From positions 124,001 through 188,000 of the forward strand of contig NZ_JACLZK010000001.1 in NCBI RefSeq assembly GCF_014253065.1: a DNA stretch of 64,000 bases. The letters run 5' to 3'. Positions 33,379 to 41,957 of this stretch are shown here, piece by piece (position 1 is the stretch's first letter; each line of letters opens with the position of its first letter). Below the pieces are notes generated by a model. That model was not told the DNA's origin. It ran no database searches and worked only from the letters and a program-made list of their open reading frames with translations. The translations under genes were made by a program, and so were the position numbers. The DNA is from Campylobacter massiliensis. GTDB lineage: Bacteria > Campylobacterota > Campylobacteria > Campylobacterales > Campylobacteraceae.

Positions 33379-33855
33379 CTAACCCACATTGCTACTCTCC
33401 CACTCCCTAACAACCATAACCATATCCTCATCATCAAGCATAGCCAACATATCAAGAAGTGCACTCATAGCTTTTGGTTTTTTAGTATCTCCTAGCCAAG
33501 AGGCATAAGCACTTAGTGAAATTCCTAGTCTTTGAGCCATCTCTTTTTGAGATATGTCTTTCATTTCAAGATCTTCTATTTGCTTATGAATTTTATGGAT
33601 AATATGGCATAGCTTTAAAATTCGTCTATTATGTTGCCAGCTTCTAACGACCATAGGTATTCTATCGTCTCTTAGCATTGCAAGCATTTTTAAAAGAGCG
33701 CTCATTCCTTGCGGACTATTAACTCCTCTTAGCCACTCTATATATGTTATATTTGCAATGCCTAGCCTATCAGACATCTCTTTTTTAGTGATGTCTTTAA
33801 GCTCTTTTATCTCTATTTGCTTATGAATTTCTTCAAGCATTTGTGCTAGTGTCAT
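33379..33855 (-). CDS. tandem double-HTH protein, possible controller of the R-M system
   Basis: A 158-residue protein made of two clearly homologous halves (about residues 1-77 and 83-158). Each has an HKQIE helix, then DI-(T/S)-(K/Q)-KEM, an RLGI HTH and a conserved MSALL-(K/D)-MLAML helix. A fused dimer of XRE-like units would bind DNA as one chain. It is first in the operon with the type IIG gene, the place of controller proteins in restriction-modification systems. Its regulatory role is inferred from position and domain only. Confidence 0.7.
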   Translation of the reverse strand: MTLAQMLEEIHKQIEIKELKDITKKEMSDRLGIANITYIEWLRGVNSPQGMSALLKMLAMLRDDRIPMVVRSWQHNRRILKLCHIIHKIHKQIEDLEMKDISQKEMAQRLGISLSAYASWLGDTKKPKAMSALLDMLAMLDDEDMVMVVREWESSNVG

Positions 33856-34062
33856 TTACTATCGCCCCTTGTTTAGTATGTGATTTTATCTAAATTTAAC
33901 TTAATAAATTTATTTTTAATTTATCATATATTATAGCACTAATAAAATACCCGATTATATATGATATTAAGCTTTTTTAAATATATAATAGAATATAATA
34001 CAATCTCAAAAATATAAAAAGGCTCTACTATGATCTAAATTTATAACAAAAAGGAGGACACA

Positions 34063-35070
34063 ATGGCACAACACTTCTTACTATCCGCCTCTGCAAGAGG
34101 TCTCTCCTTAATTCAAATCGCCAAGATGACAGATAAACAAGCATTAGCTCATTTTGCCAAGATAAGATGGTTTGAGAATGACGGCAACCCGATATGTCCT
34201 ATATGTGGGAATTGCAGCAAAATTTGCTTCATAAAAACTAGAAATGAGTTTAAATGTATGGAATGCCAAAAGAGATTTAGCGTAACTAGTGGCACTATCT
34301 TTCACGGTCACAAACTCTCACTTCAAGCTATACTAATGGCGATCGCTCTTTTTACAAATTCTGCTAAAGGTTTATCGGCACTTCAATTAAGTAGGGAGTT
34401 AAACGTGCAATATAAAACAGCTTTTGTATTGCTTCATAAAATAAGAGAAAGCTTAATGGAGTATCAAGATGATAAGCAGTTTCAAGGAATTTGTGAGTTA
34501 GATGGAGTATATGTGGGACACTACATAAGACCTAAAAATCATAGAAGCAAAAGAATAGATAGGCGAAAAGTAGTAAAACCTAGCAAGAGAGTGGTAATAT
34601 CACTGCGTCAAAGAAACGAATTTGGAAGTGGAGCAAACAGAACCAGGACGTTTGTTTTAAAGAGTGAAAACCCTATTGATATTAATAAAATCACAAGGAA
34701 ATTTATACAAGTAGGAAGTGAAATTCATACTGATGAGAACAATGGATACTCTGATTTATCAGCTCATTATAATCATCAAGTAGTAACACATGAAATAGAA
34801 TACAGTGGTCCGCAAGGAGAAAATAATAATCAATCAGAGAGCTATAACGCTCGTTTTAGACGTATGCAATACGGACAAGTTCATAAGATCGGAGTTCTTT
34901 ATCTCTCAAACTATGCTAACGAGATAGCATATCGTGAGGATACTAGGAGAATGAATAATGCAAATATAAGCAGAGATATATTAAGAAAGTGCTTAGAAGC
35001 TCCGATTTCAAATGAATTCTGTGGATACTGGCAAGGTAATCATAGGGTAGCGGAGAGATTGGGAGCTTGA
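34063..35070 (+). CDS. IS1595-family (ISXO2-like) transposase
   Basis: A 335-residue DDE transposase. An N-terminal zinc ribbon has CPIC at about residue 46 and CMEC at about 66. The catalytic domain shows the first Asp in CELDGVYVGH, the second in IHTDENNGYSDL and the acid in NNQSESYNARFRRM. The length and zinc ribbon match IS1595 members. AAAGGAGG lies before ATG 34,063. I could not find convincing terminal inverted repeats, so the ends of the insertion sequence are not set. The gene is complete. Confidence 0.88.
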   Translation: MAQHFLLSASARGLSLIQIAKMTDKQALAHFAKIRWFENDGNPICPICGNCSKICFIKTRNEFKCMECQKRFSVTSGTIFHGHKLSLQAILMAIALFTNSAKGLSALQLSRELNVQYKTAFVLLHKIRESLMEYQDDKQFQGICELDGVYVGHYIRPKNHRSKRIDRRKVVKPSKRVVISLRQRNEFGSGANRTRTFVLKSENPIDINKITRKFIQVGSEIHTDENNGYSDLSAHYNHQVVTHEIEYSGPQGENNNQSESYNARFRRMQYGQVHKIGVLYLSNYANEIAYREDTRRMNNANISRDILRKCLEAPISNEFCGYWQGNHRVAERLGA

Positions 35071-35107
35071 TCTGATTCTTGCACCACGCTATTGATAAAT
35101 ATTATGG

Positions 35108-35521
35108 CTAGTCATTGTTTATTGAATACAACTTTACTCCATTAACAACTTCTAACTTAAAAATTCTTCTATCCACAAGTTTATACATCACTCCATATAC
35201 GGTAGTTTTTATGTAATTGATGTTTATGGCGTCGTGTTGTTCCTTGATTTTATCTACTACTTGTTGTGGTGTTACCTTACTATTATTCTTTACTATCTCT
35301 ATTACATTTCTCATAAGCCTACCATGTCCAAAATAGTTCTTTCTATGTAGTTTTATCTTTATTTGCTTAGTATCAAAGCTAGGATCAAATACTCTTATGG
35401 ATTTAGTTATGGTATCTAGGTTGGTTTTTAGTTCTTGCAGTAAATCTTGATAGTAGCGTATCTCTCCTTGAAGTTCGGAATGTTTTTCAATCAATGCAGA
35501 GATTACGTGAGATTGAGCCAT
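35108..35521 (-). CDS. coiled-coil plus winged-helix-like protein beside the transposase
   Basis: A 137-residue protein convergent with the transposase gene, 37 bases apart. An N-terminal coiled coil (ALIEKHSELQGEIRYYQDLL, to about residue 45) is followed by a helical domain with RLMRNVIEIVKNNSKVTPQQ that resembles a winged helix. It may be a passenger gene of the insertion sequence or a separate regulator. No family is named with confidence. Confidence 0.55.
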   Translation of the reverse strand: MAQSHVISALIEKHSELQGEIRYYQDLLQELKTNLDTITKSIRVFDPSFDTKQIKIKLHRKNYFGHGRLMRNVIEIVKNNSKVTPQQVVDKIKEQHDAININYIKTTVYGVMYKLVDRRIFKLEVVNGVKLYSINND

Positions 35522-35860
35522 ATTTATTCTTAGACCTTTGCAAGATATTTTTAGCTAAATTTTAGCTGAAATATTTATATAGGTCTAGGTGCGTTTGATA
35601 CATAATATCGCTATTTTAAGCGTTTCAAGCGTTTTAAAATATTTTTTGGAGTGCTTTGTAAGCCCGATGAATAGGGTATTTGGAGAGTTTTAAAAATATT
35701 TTTTCGCTTGACTTTTAGAATTTTGCCAAAAATACTTTTAAAATACTTTTAAATCTTTAGCTTTGCCTGACTAGTTTAGACTGTTTTTTAGGGGTAAAAT
35801 TGCTCAAAGGGCGTATTTTAGGGGGTTTTAAAAAGTGCTTTAGATTGTAAAAAATGGGTA
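35522..35860. other. non-coding right end of the element with repeated words
   Basis: AT-rich. It holds TAAAATATTTTTTGGAGT at 35,635, TTTTAAAAATATTTTTTCGC at 35,688, AAAAATACTTTTAAAAT at 35,728 and CGTATTTTAGG at 35,812, matching words beside the integrase gene. A 7-bp inverted repeat (TAGACCT near 35,531, AGGTCTA near 35,581) is also present. No gene is supported. Confidence 0.6.
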
Positions 35861-35875
35861 ATGGTGGTTAGAGGC
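35861..35875. repeat. attR, overlapping the tRNA-Phe 3' end
   Basis: ATGGTGGTTAGAGGC is identical to 18,112-18,126. It includes the encoded CCA and most of the acceptor stem, so integration leaves the tRNA gene intact. Confidence 0.88.
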
Positions 35876-35937
35876 AGAATCGAACTGCCGACACGCAGAT
35901 TTTCAGTCTGCTGCTCTACCGACTGAGCTATCCAACC
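35862..35937 (-). tRNA. tRNA-Phe (GAA)
   Basis: The minus strand folds as a 76-base cloverleaf: acceptor GGTTGGA with TCTAACC (one G-T pair), D arm GCTCAGTCGGTAGAGC, anticodon stem GCAGA/TCTGC around CTGAAAA with anticodon GAA, and T arm GGCAG-TTCGATT-CTGCC. ACCA at the 3' end is encoded. It is the attachment site of the integrated element. Confidence 0.97.
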
Positions 35938-36080
35938 ACGCTGTTAAAAAGAAATGTGATTTTAGCCACTTGATACTTAAATTTTGGTTAAATGCGTAAA
36001 ATTCGGCTATTTTTTAAAATACGAAATTTATTTTAAAGGCAGTCACTCAAATTTAGCGGCTTTACGGCGCAAATATCGCG

Positions 36081-37343
36081 TCAAATTTGTAAATTTAAGA
36101 TCGCTTTTTTAAATTCATCACCCCGCTCTACGTAGCTACTAAACTGATCTAGGCTCGCCGCAGCAGGGCTTAAGAGCGCTATCTCGTCCAAATTTTCGCT
36201 GTTTGCGCTAGCCTTAGCAGCTCCGTCAAATTTAAAACGTTTATCTATCTCGCCGACTGCGACGTTTAAAAGCTCGCATTTTACGGCCGGGATTTTAAAC
36301 TCGCCCGCAAGATTCATTAGCATGTCCGTATTTGAGCCGATAGCGTAAATTTGCGCCTTAGCGCCGCGCAAGGCTTCAAAAAGCGGCCGCATATCTACGC
36401 CCTTATCGTCGCCGCCTAAAATCAAATGCAAAAATTTGCCCTCATATCGCTTTACGGCTTGGATGCTCGCATCGATGTTGGTCGCCTTCGTGTCGTTGAC
36501 CCACGTGCGTCCGCGCGCGTCGCGAAACTCCTCGAGCTTGTTGCCCTCGATGATAAAGTCGTTTAGTAGCCGTGCGTCGCACCTATCGAGCAAAATTTTC
36601 TGGATAGCAAGCGCCAAAAGAGCGTCCGTTAAAAATGGAGTTTTAAAGGCGATATCGTTTAGATTTACGCCGCAAAACCGGGCCAAATCCGCCTCGTTTT
36701 CGTAGCTTATCACCTTCGCTTTAGTCGGCGTCCCGGCGTAAATTTTGGGTAGGATCGCGACCGTGTTTTCGCCCATCATAGCTAGCGGTTTTAGCTTGGC
36801 GCGCTCATACTCGGCAAAGTCGCCGTGCCAGCTGAGGTGATCGGGCGTGATAGGCAAAAGCGCGTATATGCCGGGCGTCGCGGCGTTCGTGTAGTGCATC
36901 GTAAAGGAACTGGTCTCTAGCACCCAAATTTTGGCGTTTACGTCAAGGTCTGCGAGCGGAACCCCGACGTTGCCGCCCATTACCGAGCCGTAGCGCTCCA
37001 GCAGGTGCTGTGCCATCTTCGTCGTCGTGGTTTTGCCGTTCGTGCCGCTGATCCAGACGGTAAAGGGCATTTTGGTGCCGTAAATTTTGTAAAAATAGTC
37101 GTACTCGCTGATGAGATTTTGCGCTTTTTTAACCAGCTCGTGGCTTGGCGGAAAGCCGGGGCTCGGGATCTCTAGGCTGCTTTTTTCTGGCACGAAAAGG
37201 TTTGGCGGCAGTAGAGTGTTGTCCCATTCGTCGCTCGAGATCTCGCTAAATTTATCGTCGTAGATGTCCCAGCTGCCCTCTTTGCCGAAGTTTTTCGCGA
37301 TCGCGCGCGTCGTGCCGCCGTAGCCAAATAGCGATTTTCTCAT
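36081..37343 (-). CDS. murD: UDP-N-acetylmuramoyl-L-alanine--D-glutamate ligase
   Basis: A 420-residue Mur ligase adding D-glutamate to UDP-MurNAc-L-Ala in the cytoplasm. The N-terminal domain begins MRKSLFGYGGTTRAIA, the ATP site is ISGTNGKTTTTK (about residue 110) and the central domain has ITPDHLSWHG. The C-terminal domain carries LGGDDKGVD and LLSPAAASLDQF, both MurD markers. It lies downstream of mraY on the same strand (78 bases), the same pair as in C. jejuni. The tRNA-Phe gene follows. Confidence 0.95.
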   Translation of the reverse strand: MRKSLFGYGGTTRAIAKNFGKEGSWDIYDDKFSEISSDEWDNTLLPPNLFVPEKSSLEIPSPGFPPSHELVKKAQNLISEYDYFYKIYGTKMPFTVWISGTNGKTTTTKMAQHLLERYGSVMGGNVGVPLADLDVNAKIWVLETSSFTMHYTNAATPGIYALLPITPDHLSWHGDFAEYERAKLKPLAMMGENTVAILPKIYAGTPTKAKVISYENEADLARFCGVNLNDIAFKTPFLTDALLALAIQKILLDRCDARLLNDFIIEGNKLEEFRDARGRTWVNDTKATNIDASIQAVKRYEGKFLHLILGGDDKGVDMRPLFEALRGAKAQIYAIGSNTDMLMNLAGEFKIPAVKCELLNVAVGEIDKRFKFDGAAKASANSENLDEIALLSPAAASLDQFSSYVERGDEFKKAILNLQI

Positions 37344-37421
37344 TTTCTCCCCTTTGCCCCTAAAATTTGCGTTTCTCGTCTGCGCCCGGCTCAGCTTTTA
37401 GCCGTTTTGCTTGCGCTAAAT

Positions 37422-38486
37422 TTACCTGATTTTTAACGCGGTCATGGCGATCAAATTTGCCAAAACGGCGATTAGCCAAAATCTCACGATGATCTTATTT
37501 TCCACCCAGCCTTTTATCTCAAAATGATGATGTATCGGTGCCATTAGGAAAATTCTCTTTTTAAAAATTTTAAAGCTTCCGACCTGCAAAATCACGCTCA
37601 AAGTCTCCATCACGAATACAAAGCCGATGATGATGAGCAGGATTTCGTTTTTCGTCATCGCGCCCATGAGGCCGATATATGCGCCTACGCTGAGGCTCCC
37701 GCTGTCGCCCATAAAAACCTCGGCCGGATGGCAGTTAAACCACAAAAATCCCATCAGCGAGCCGATCAGAGCGGCGGCTACTACGACCGTCTCGCCCACG
37801 CCCGCGATCTTGGGCAAAAGTAAATACGAGCTAAACACCGCGTGTCCGCAGATGTAGGCAAATACGCCCAAAGTCAGCAGCGAAAACACCGCAGGCACCG
37901 TAGCTAGCCCGTCTAGGCCGTCGGTTAAATTTACCGCATTTGAGGCTGCGACGATGACGAGCGTCCAAAAAGCCACCGCAAAAACGCCTAGATCAAGCAC
38001 CGGAAATTTGTAAAACGGTAGGTAAAATTTACTTCCCAGCTCGCCTTGCAAATACAGCATCGAAGAAACTGCAAAGGCGATCAAAATTTGCGCCGCGAGC
38101 TTGGCTCTAGGGCTTAGTCCATCGTGGTTTTTGCCACCTGAAATTTTGCGATAGTCGTCTTTAAACCCAAGCGCCGTAAAGCCCGCAAGACAGATAAGCG
38201 AGGCGAAGACGAAAACATTATCAAGACGCGCGCAGATCACGCTCGCCGCAAGTGCGGCTCCGATAAAGACGAGCCCGCCCATCGTCGGCGTTTTGGCCTT
38301 TTTTTGGTGCGTTTGCGGAGCTAGCTCGTAGATGGGCTGGGCGGCGTTTTTGGCCTTTGCCCACGCGATAAATTTAGGCAGCGCCCAAACGGTCAAGCAA
38401 AATGCGATGAAAAACGAAAAGCCCGCGCGAACGGTGATGTATTGAAAGATATTAAAATTTAAGAATTCATAAATATAGTAAAACAT
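37422..38486 (-). CDS. mraY: phospho-N-acetylmuramoyl-pentapeptide transferase
   Basis: A 354-residue polytopic membrane enzyme that makes lipid I from UDP-MurNAc-pentapeptide and undecaprenyl phosphate. Key blocks are [13 protein letters not shown], the aspartate cluster [11 protein letters not shown], the [15 protein letters not shown] loop and the histidine motif [12 protein letters not shown]. About ten membrane segments are present. It diverges from gpmI across about 80 bases. Confidence 0.96.
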   Translation of the reverse strand: MFYYIYEFLNFNIFQYITVRAGFSFFIAFCLTVWALPKFIAWAKAKNAAQPIYELAPQTHQKKAKTPTMGGLVFIGAALAASVICARLDNVFVFASLICLAGFTALGFKDDYRKISGGKNHDGLSPRAKLAAQILIAFAVSSMLYLQGELGSKFYLPFYKFPVLDLGVFAVAFWTLVIVAASNAVNLTDGLDGLATVPAVFSLLTLGVFAYICGHAVFSSYLLLPKIAGVGETVVVAAALIGSLMGFLWFNCHPAEVFMGDSGSLSVGAYIGLMGAMTKNEILLIIIGFVFVMETLSVILQVGSFKIFKKRIFLMAPIHHHFEIKGWVENKIIVRFWLIAVLANLIAMTALKIR

Positions 38487-38565
38487 AAAGACCTTTATTT
38501 TAAAAAAAACTAATTTTAGTATAATGCCGTTAAAAAATATCTAAATTTAAGGCAAAAATTTAAAA

Positions 38566-40044
38566 ATGGCGCAAAAAACTATTTTGGTGATCACCGACGG
38601 CATCGGATACAATGAAAGTAGCGAATTTAACGCATTTGCGGCGGCAAAAAAGCCCACATACGACTGGTTGTTTAAAAACATCCCAAACGCGCTCATAAAA
38701 ACCTCGGGCCTAGCAGTGGGCCTACCCGACGGACAGATGGGAAACAGCGAGGTCGGACACATGTGCATCGGTAGCGGGCGGGTTTTGTATCAAAATTTGG
38801 TAAAAATTTCGCTCGGTTTTGAAAACGGCTCACTGGCTAAAAGCCAAAAGCTTTTAAATTTGTTTAAAACCTGCAAGTGCGTCCACGTCGTCGGGCTTTA
38901 CAGCGACGGCGGCGTGCATTCGCACATGAACCACTTTGACGCGATGTGCTCTCTTGCGGTCGCAAACGGTTGCGAAGTATGCGCTCATGCGATAACCGAC
39001 GGTCGCGACGTGGGTCCAAAAAGCGGGCTGGCTTTCATAAAATCACTGCAAGAAAAGGCGCAAAATGTGGGCTTTAAGCTAGCTAGCGTTAGCGGTAGAT
39101 TTTACGCGATGGACCGCGACAAGCGCTGGGAGCGGGTAAAAACGGCCTACGACGCGATGGCGCGCGGAGAAAACGCGCAAACCATCTCGCCGCTAGAATA
39201 CGTCATGCAAAGCTACGAGGCGGGCGTGACGGATGAGTTTATCGTGCCGGCTAGCTTTGGCGGATTTGAGGGGATAGGCGAGGATGACGGCGTGATATTT
39301 ATAAATTTTAGAAACGACCGCGTGCGCGAGATCGCGGCGGCTTTGGGCGATGAAAATTTTAGCGAATTTGCGCGCCTGTTCGTCGTTAAAAATCTACTCA
39401 CGATGACCGAATACGACGCAAATTTCGCCTTTCCCGTGCTATTTGAAAACGAAAAGCTAAAAAATACCCTTGCCGAGGTCGTCGCAAACGCGGGCCTAAC
39501 GCAGCTGCACACCGCCGAGACCGAGAAATACGCGCACGTGACCTTTTTCTTTAACGGCGGCGTCGAGGAGCTCGCCCAAAACGAAACTAGGGTGCTGGTG
39601 CCAAGCCCCAAAGTAAAAACCTACGACGAAAAGCCCGAAATGAGCGCGCAGGCCGTGTGCGAAGCAGTGCTAAAAGGGGTGGAAGACGGACAAGACTTTA
39701 TCGTGGTAAATTTTGCAAACGGCGATATGGTCGGGCATACGGGCGAATTTGACGCGGCGGTAAAGGCGGTCGAGGCCGTGGATGCGGCGCTGGGACGCAT
39801 CGTGGCAAAGGCTAAAGAGAAAAACTACGCGCTAATCATCACGAGCGACCACGGCAACTGCGAGCAGATGAAGGACGCGCAGGGCAATCTGCTAACCAAC
39901 CACACGACTTTTGACGTATTTTGTTTCGTGATGGGCGAGGGCGTAAAGGCGGTAAAAGCGGGCGGTCTAAACAATATAGCCGCGAGCGTTTTAGCACTGA
40001 TGGGCATCGAAAAACCCGCCGAGATGGACGAGGCGCTGTTTTAA
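38566..40044 (+). CDS. gpmI: 2,3-bisphosphoglycerate-independent phosphoglycerate mutase
   Basis: A 492-residue manganese-dependent mutase interconverting 3- and 2-phosphoglycerate. The metal and nucleophile region is VITDGIGYNESSE at the start, with the Ser in MGNSEVGHM (about residue 65). The second metal centre is ITSDHGNCEQMKD near 425. The domain order is the standard phosphatase, phosphotransferase, phosphatase arrangement. It is expressed alone and serves glycolysis or gluconeogenesis. Confidence 0.96.
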   Translation: MAQKTILVITDGIGYNESSEFNAFAAAKKPTYDWLFKNIPNALIKTSGLAVGLPDGQMGNSEVGHMCIGSGRVLYQNLVKISLGFENGSLAKSQKLLNLFKTCKCVHVVGLYSDGGVHSHMNHFDAMCSLAVANGCEVCAHAITDGRDVGPKSGLAFIKSLQEKAQNVGFKLASVSGRFYAMDRDKRWERVKTAYDAMARGENAQTISPLEYVMQSYEAGVTDEFIVPASFGGFEGIGEDDGVIFINFRNDRVREIAAALGDENFSEFARLFVVKNLLTMTEYDANFAFPVLFENEKLKNTLAEVVANAGLTQLHTAETEKYAHVTFFFNGGVEELAQNETRVLVPSPKVKTYDEKPEMSAQAVCEAVLKGVEDGQDFIVVNFANGDMVGHTGEFDAAVKAVEAVDAALGRIVAKAKEKNYALIITSDHGNCEQMKDAQGNLLTNHTTFDVFCFVMGEGVKAVKAGGLNNIAASVLALMGIEKPAEMDEALF

Positions 40045-40269
40045 TTTAACCCGTTTTTGAAGCTTAATTTTATATCAACGACCCGCCGAGGCTTAAATTT
40101 AAAGCGAACTAGTTCTTTATATGGCGGGTCAAATTTGAATCTAAATTCAAACTCCGCCGCGTCCTAAGCGCCGCCGTAAAACTGCTAAAATCCACATAAA
40201 TTTCATCTTTTCAGCATCCCAAAATTTCATTTTTGCTAAAATCGCCCTAATAAATTTAAGGGAAAATCA
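40045..40269. other. intergenic region between gpmI and murC
   Basis: ACCCGCC near 40,081 and GGCGGGT near 40,124 form an inverted repeat about 43 bases apart. The rest is AAATTT-rich with no gene. The CCCGCC core is shared with the terminal repeats of the structure at 44,466, but the match is short. Confidence 0.4.
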
Positions 40270-41613
40270 ATGGAAAATTCAAGTCAAAAAAATTTCAAAA
40301 TCGAGCGTAAAAAGGTCCATTTTATCGGTATCGGCGGTATCGGCATCTCGGCGATCGCGCGGTTTTTGCATGAAAAAGGCTTCATCATCAGCGGTAGCGA
40401 CATCAAAGAAAGCCCGACCACGCGCGAGCTAGCCGCGCAGGGCATCGACGTCATCACGCCGCACAGCAAGGCCGCGATCAAGGATCAGGACTTCGTCATC
40501 TACTCGGCCGCGATAAAGCCCGACAACATCGAGCTCGTCGAAGCGCGAAGCAAAGGCTTGCAGTGCCTATCGCGCAAAGAGGCGCTGCCGATGGTGCTTG
40601 AGGGCAAGCGCGTGTTTTCGGTAGCGGGCGCGCACGGCAAAAGCACGACCTCAGCGATGCTCTCTAGCCTCGTGGAGGGCTCGGTCATCATCGGTGCGAT
40701 CGCCAAGCAGTTTGGCTCAAATATGAAATACGAGCCCTGCGACAACGTCATTTTCGAAGCCGACGAGAGCGATAGTAGCTTTCTTAACTCAAACCCGTAT
40801 CTAGCCGTCGTGACCAACGCCGAACCCGAGCATATGGAGCATTACGGCTATGATTTGGAGAAATTTCACGCGGCGTATCGAGGCTTTTTGGAGCGAGCCA
40901 AGGTGCGCGTGATAAACGCCGAGGACGAGTTTTTAGGCACGCTCAAGCTAGATGCCGTGCGCCTTTATCCGAGCGTCGATATCACCGAGCTTAGTATGAT
41001 CGTGCGCGATTTCGTGCCCTATACCGCGTTTAATCTAAAAAATTTAGGCAAATTTGAAGTACTGGGCATGGGCGAGCACATCGCCGTGGACGCGTCGCTA
41101 GCCATACTTGCGGCGCTAAATGAAACCTCTCTGGCGCAAATTAGGCAAAATTTGCTAAATTTTAAAGGTATCAAAAAGCGCTTCGATATCCTAACAGCGA
41201 GCAGGAAATTCGTACTCATCGACGACTACGCGCATCATCCTACTGAGATCAAGGCTACTTTGCAATCGGTCTTTGAGTATGCCAAACTACTAGGCATCAC
41301 CAAGATCACGGCGATCTTTCAGCCGCACAGATTTACGCGTCTGAGCGCAAATTTGCAGGGCTTTAAGGAGTGCTTTGACGGTATAGACGAGCTAGTTATC
41401 CTGCCTGTTTACGCCGCGGGCGAGACGCCGATAGATATAAATTTAAAGGAGGAATTTAAACGCTACAACCCAGTGATGACGCAAAAAGTCGCGCGCGAGG
41501 GCGAGGGGATTGCTTTTACGGACGAGTTTGGCGTGAAAAACCTGCTCGATGACGGCCTAGTGATCGGCTTTGGCGCGGGCGACATCACGTATCAGCTGCG
41601 AGGCGACGCATGA
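40270..41613 (+). CDS. murC: UDP-N-acetylmuramate--L-alanine ligase
   Basis: A 447-residue Mur ligase adding L-alanine to UDP-MurNAc. The N-terminal nucleotide fold begins HFIGIGGIGISAIARFL, the ATP loop is GAHGKSTTSAM (about residue 122), EADESDSSF follows, and the C-terminal domain has DDYAHHPTEIKAT. Its stop overlaps the next gene by ATGA. The order murC, small membrane protein, mutS2 matches C. jejuni as I recall it. Confidence 0.96.
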   Translation: MENSSQKNFKIERKKVHFIGIGGIGISAIARFLHEKGFIISGSDIKESPTTRELAAQGIDVITPHSKAAIKDQDFVIYSAAIKPDNIELVEARSKGLQCLSRKEALPMVLEGKRVFSVAGAHGKSTTSAMLSSLVEGSVIIGAIAKQFGSNMKYEPCDNVIFEADESDSSFLNSNPYLAVVTNAEPEHMEHYGYDLEKFHAAYRGFLERAKVRVINAEDEFLGTLKLDAVRLYPSVDITELSMIVRDFVPYTAFNLKNLGKFEVLGMGEHIAVDASLAILAALNETSLAQIRQNLLNFKGIKKRFDILTASRKFVLIDDYAHHPTEIKATLQSVFEYAKLLGITKITAIFQPHRFTRLSANLQGFKECFDGIDELVILPVYAAGETPIDINLKEEFKRYNPVMTQKVAREGEGIAFTDEFGVKNLLDDGLVIGFGAGDITYQLRGDA

Positions 41614-41957
41614 GGGTCATAATCGTACTTTTAGGCGTGCTTGCCGCGATCGCGATATTTAGCGTGAGCGACGAGAAGCTAAGCAAAAAGGCGAAATTTA
41701 TCATCACTTTTTCGGTGATTTTTGTCGCGGCGGCGCTGTATTTTTACGAGATCAGACTAGAAAGCGAGCAGGGCAAAAGGCTGGAGCTAGTCGCGCTTTT
41801 TAACCAAGGCAAAACCCTAAAATGCGGAAATTTCGACGTAAATAACACTAAATTTAACTATGAGTTCGGTACATCCTCTTTTGTCGCTAAACGCGCGGCA
41901 AAGGAGCTAAACAGCGTCAAGATCGCGCTTGATGGCTGCGAATTTAAAGGCGAATAA
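41610..41957 (+). CDS. conserved small membrane-anchored protein
   Basis: A 115-residue protein with two hydrophobic segments (about residues 3-17 and 30-47) and a soluble C-terminal domain containing two cysteines (KCGNFDVNN and LDGCEF), which could form a disulfide outside the cytoplasm. It sits between murC (4-base overlap) and mutS2, as in other Campylobacter. Function is unknown. Confidence 0.75.
   Translation: MRVIIVLLGVLAAIAIFSVSDEKLSKKAKFIITFSVIFVAAALYFYEIRLESEQGKRLELVALFNQGKTLKCGNFDVNNTKFNYEFGTSSFVAKRAAKELNSVKIALDGCEFKGE

Larger units (their letters stand above)
18112..35875. mobile_element. integrated satellite- or plasmid-like element at tRNA-Phe
   Basis: ATGGTGGTTAGAGGC occurs at 18,112-18,126 and at 35,861-35,875; the second copy is the 3' end of the tRNA-Phe gene. 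A P4-type integrase is encoded inside. Genes read mostly leftward: integrase, unknown, AlpA-like, three small genes, antirepressor, Rep-like, then beyond a 1.1-kb non-coding region a divergent regulator, ten small genes, structured RNAs and a toxin-antitoxin-RhuM operon. A cargo block (29,622-35,521) with restriction-modification and a transposase is much more AT-rich than the rest. No virion, relaxase or secretion genes are seen. The element has host-like GC in its core, so it has probably been among related species for long. Confidence 0.88.

Noticed and set aside
33856-35560. Exact ends of the IS1595-type insertion sequence
   Set aside because: No matching terminal inverted repeats or target duplication could be identified on either side, so no mobile-element limits are given.
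18112-35875. Complete prophage
   Set aside because: No capsid, portal, large terminase, tail or lysis gene is present in the interval.
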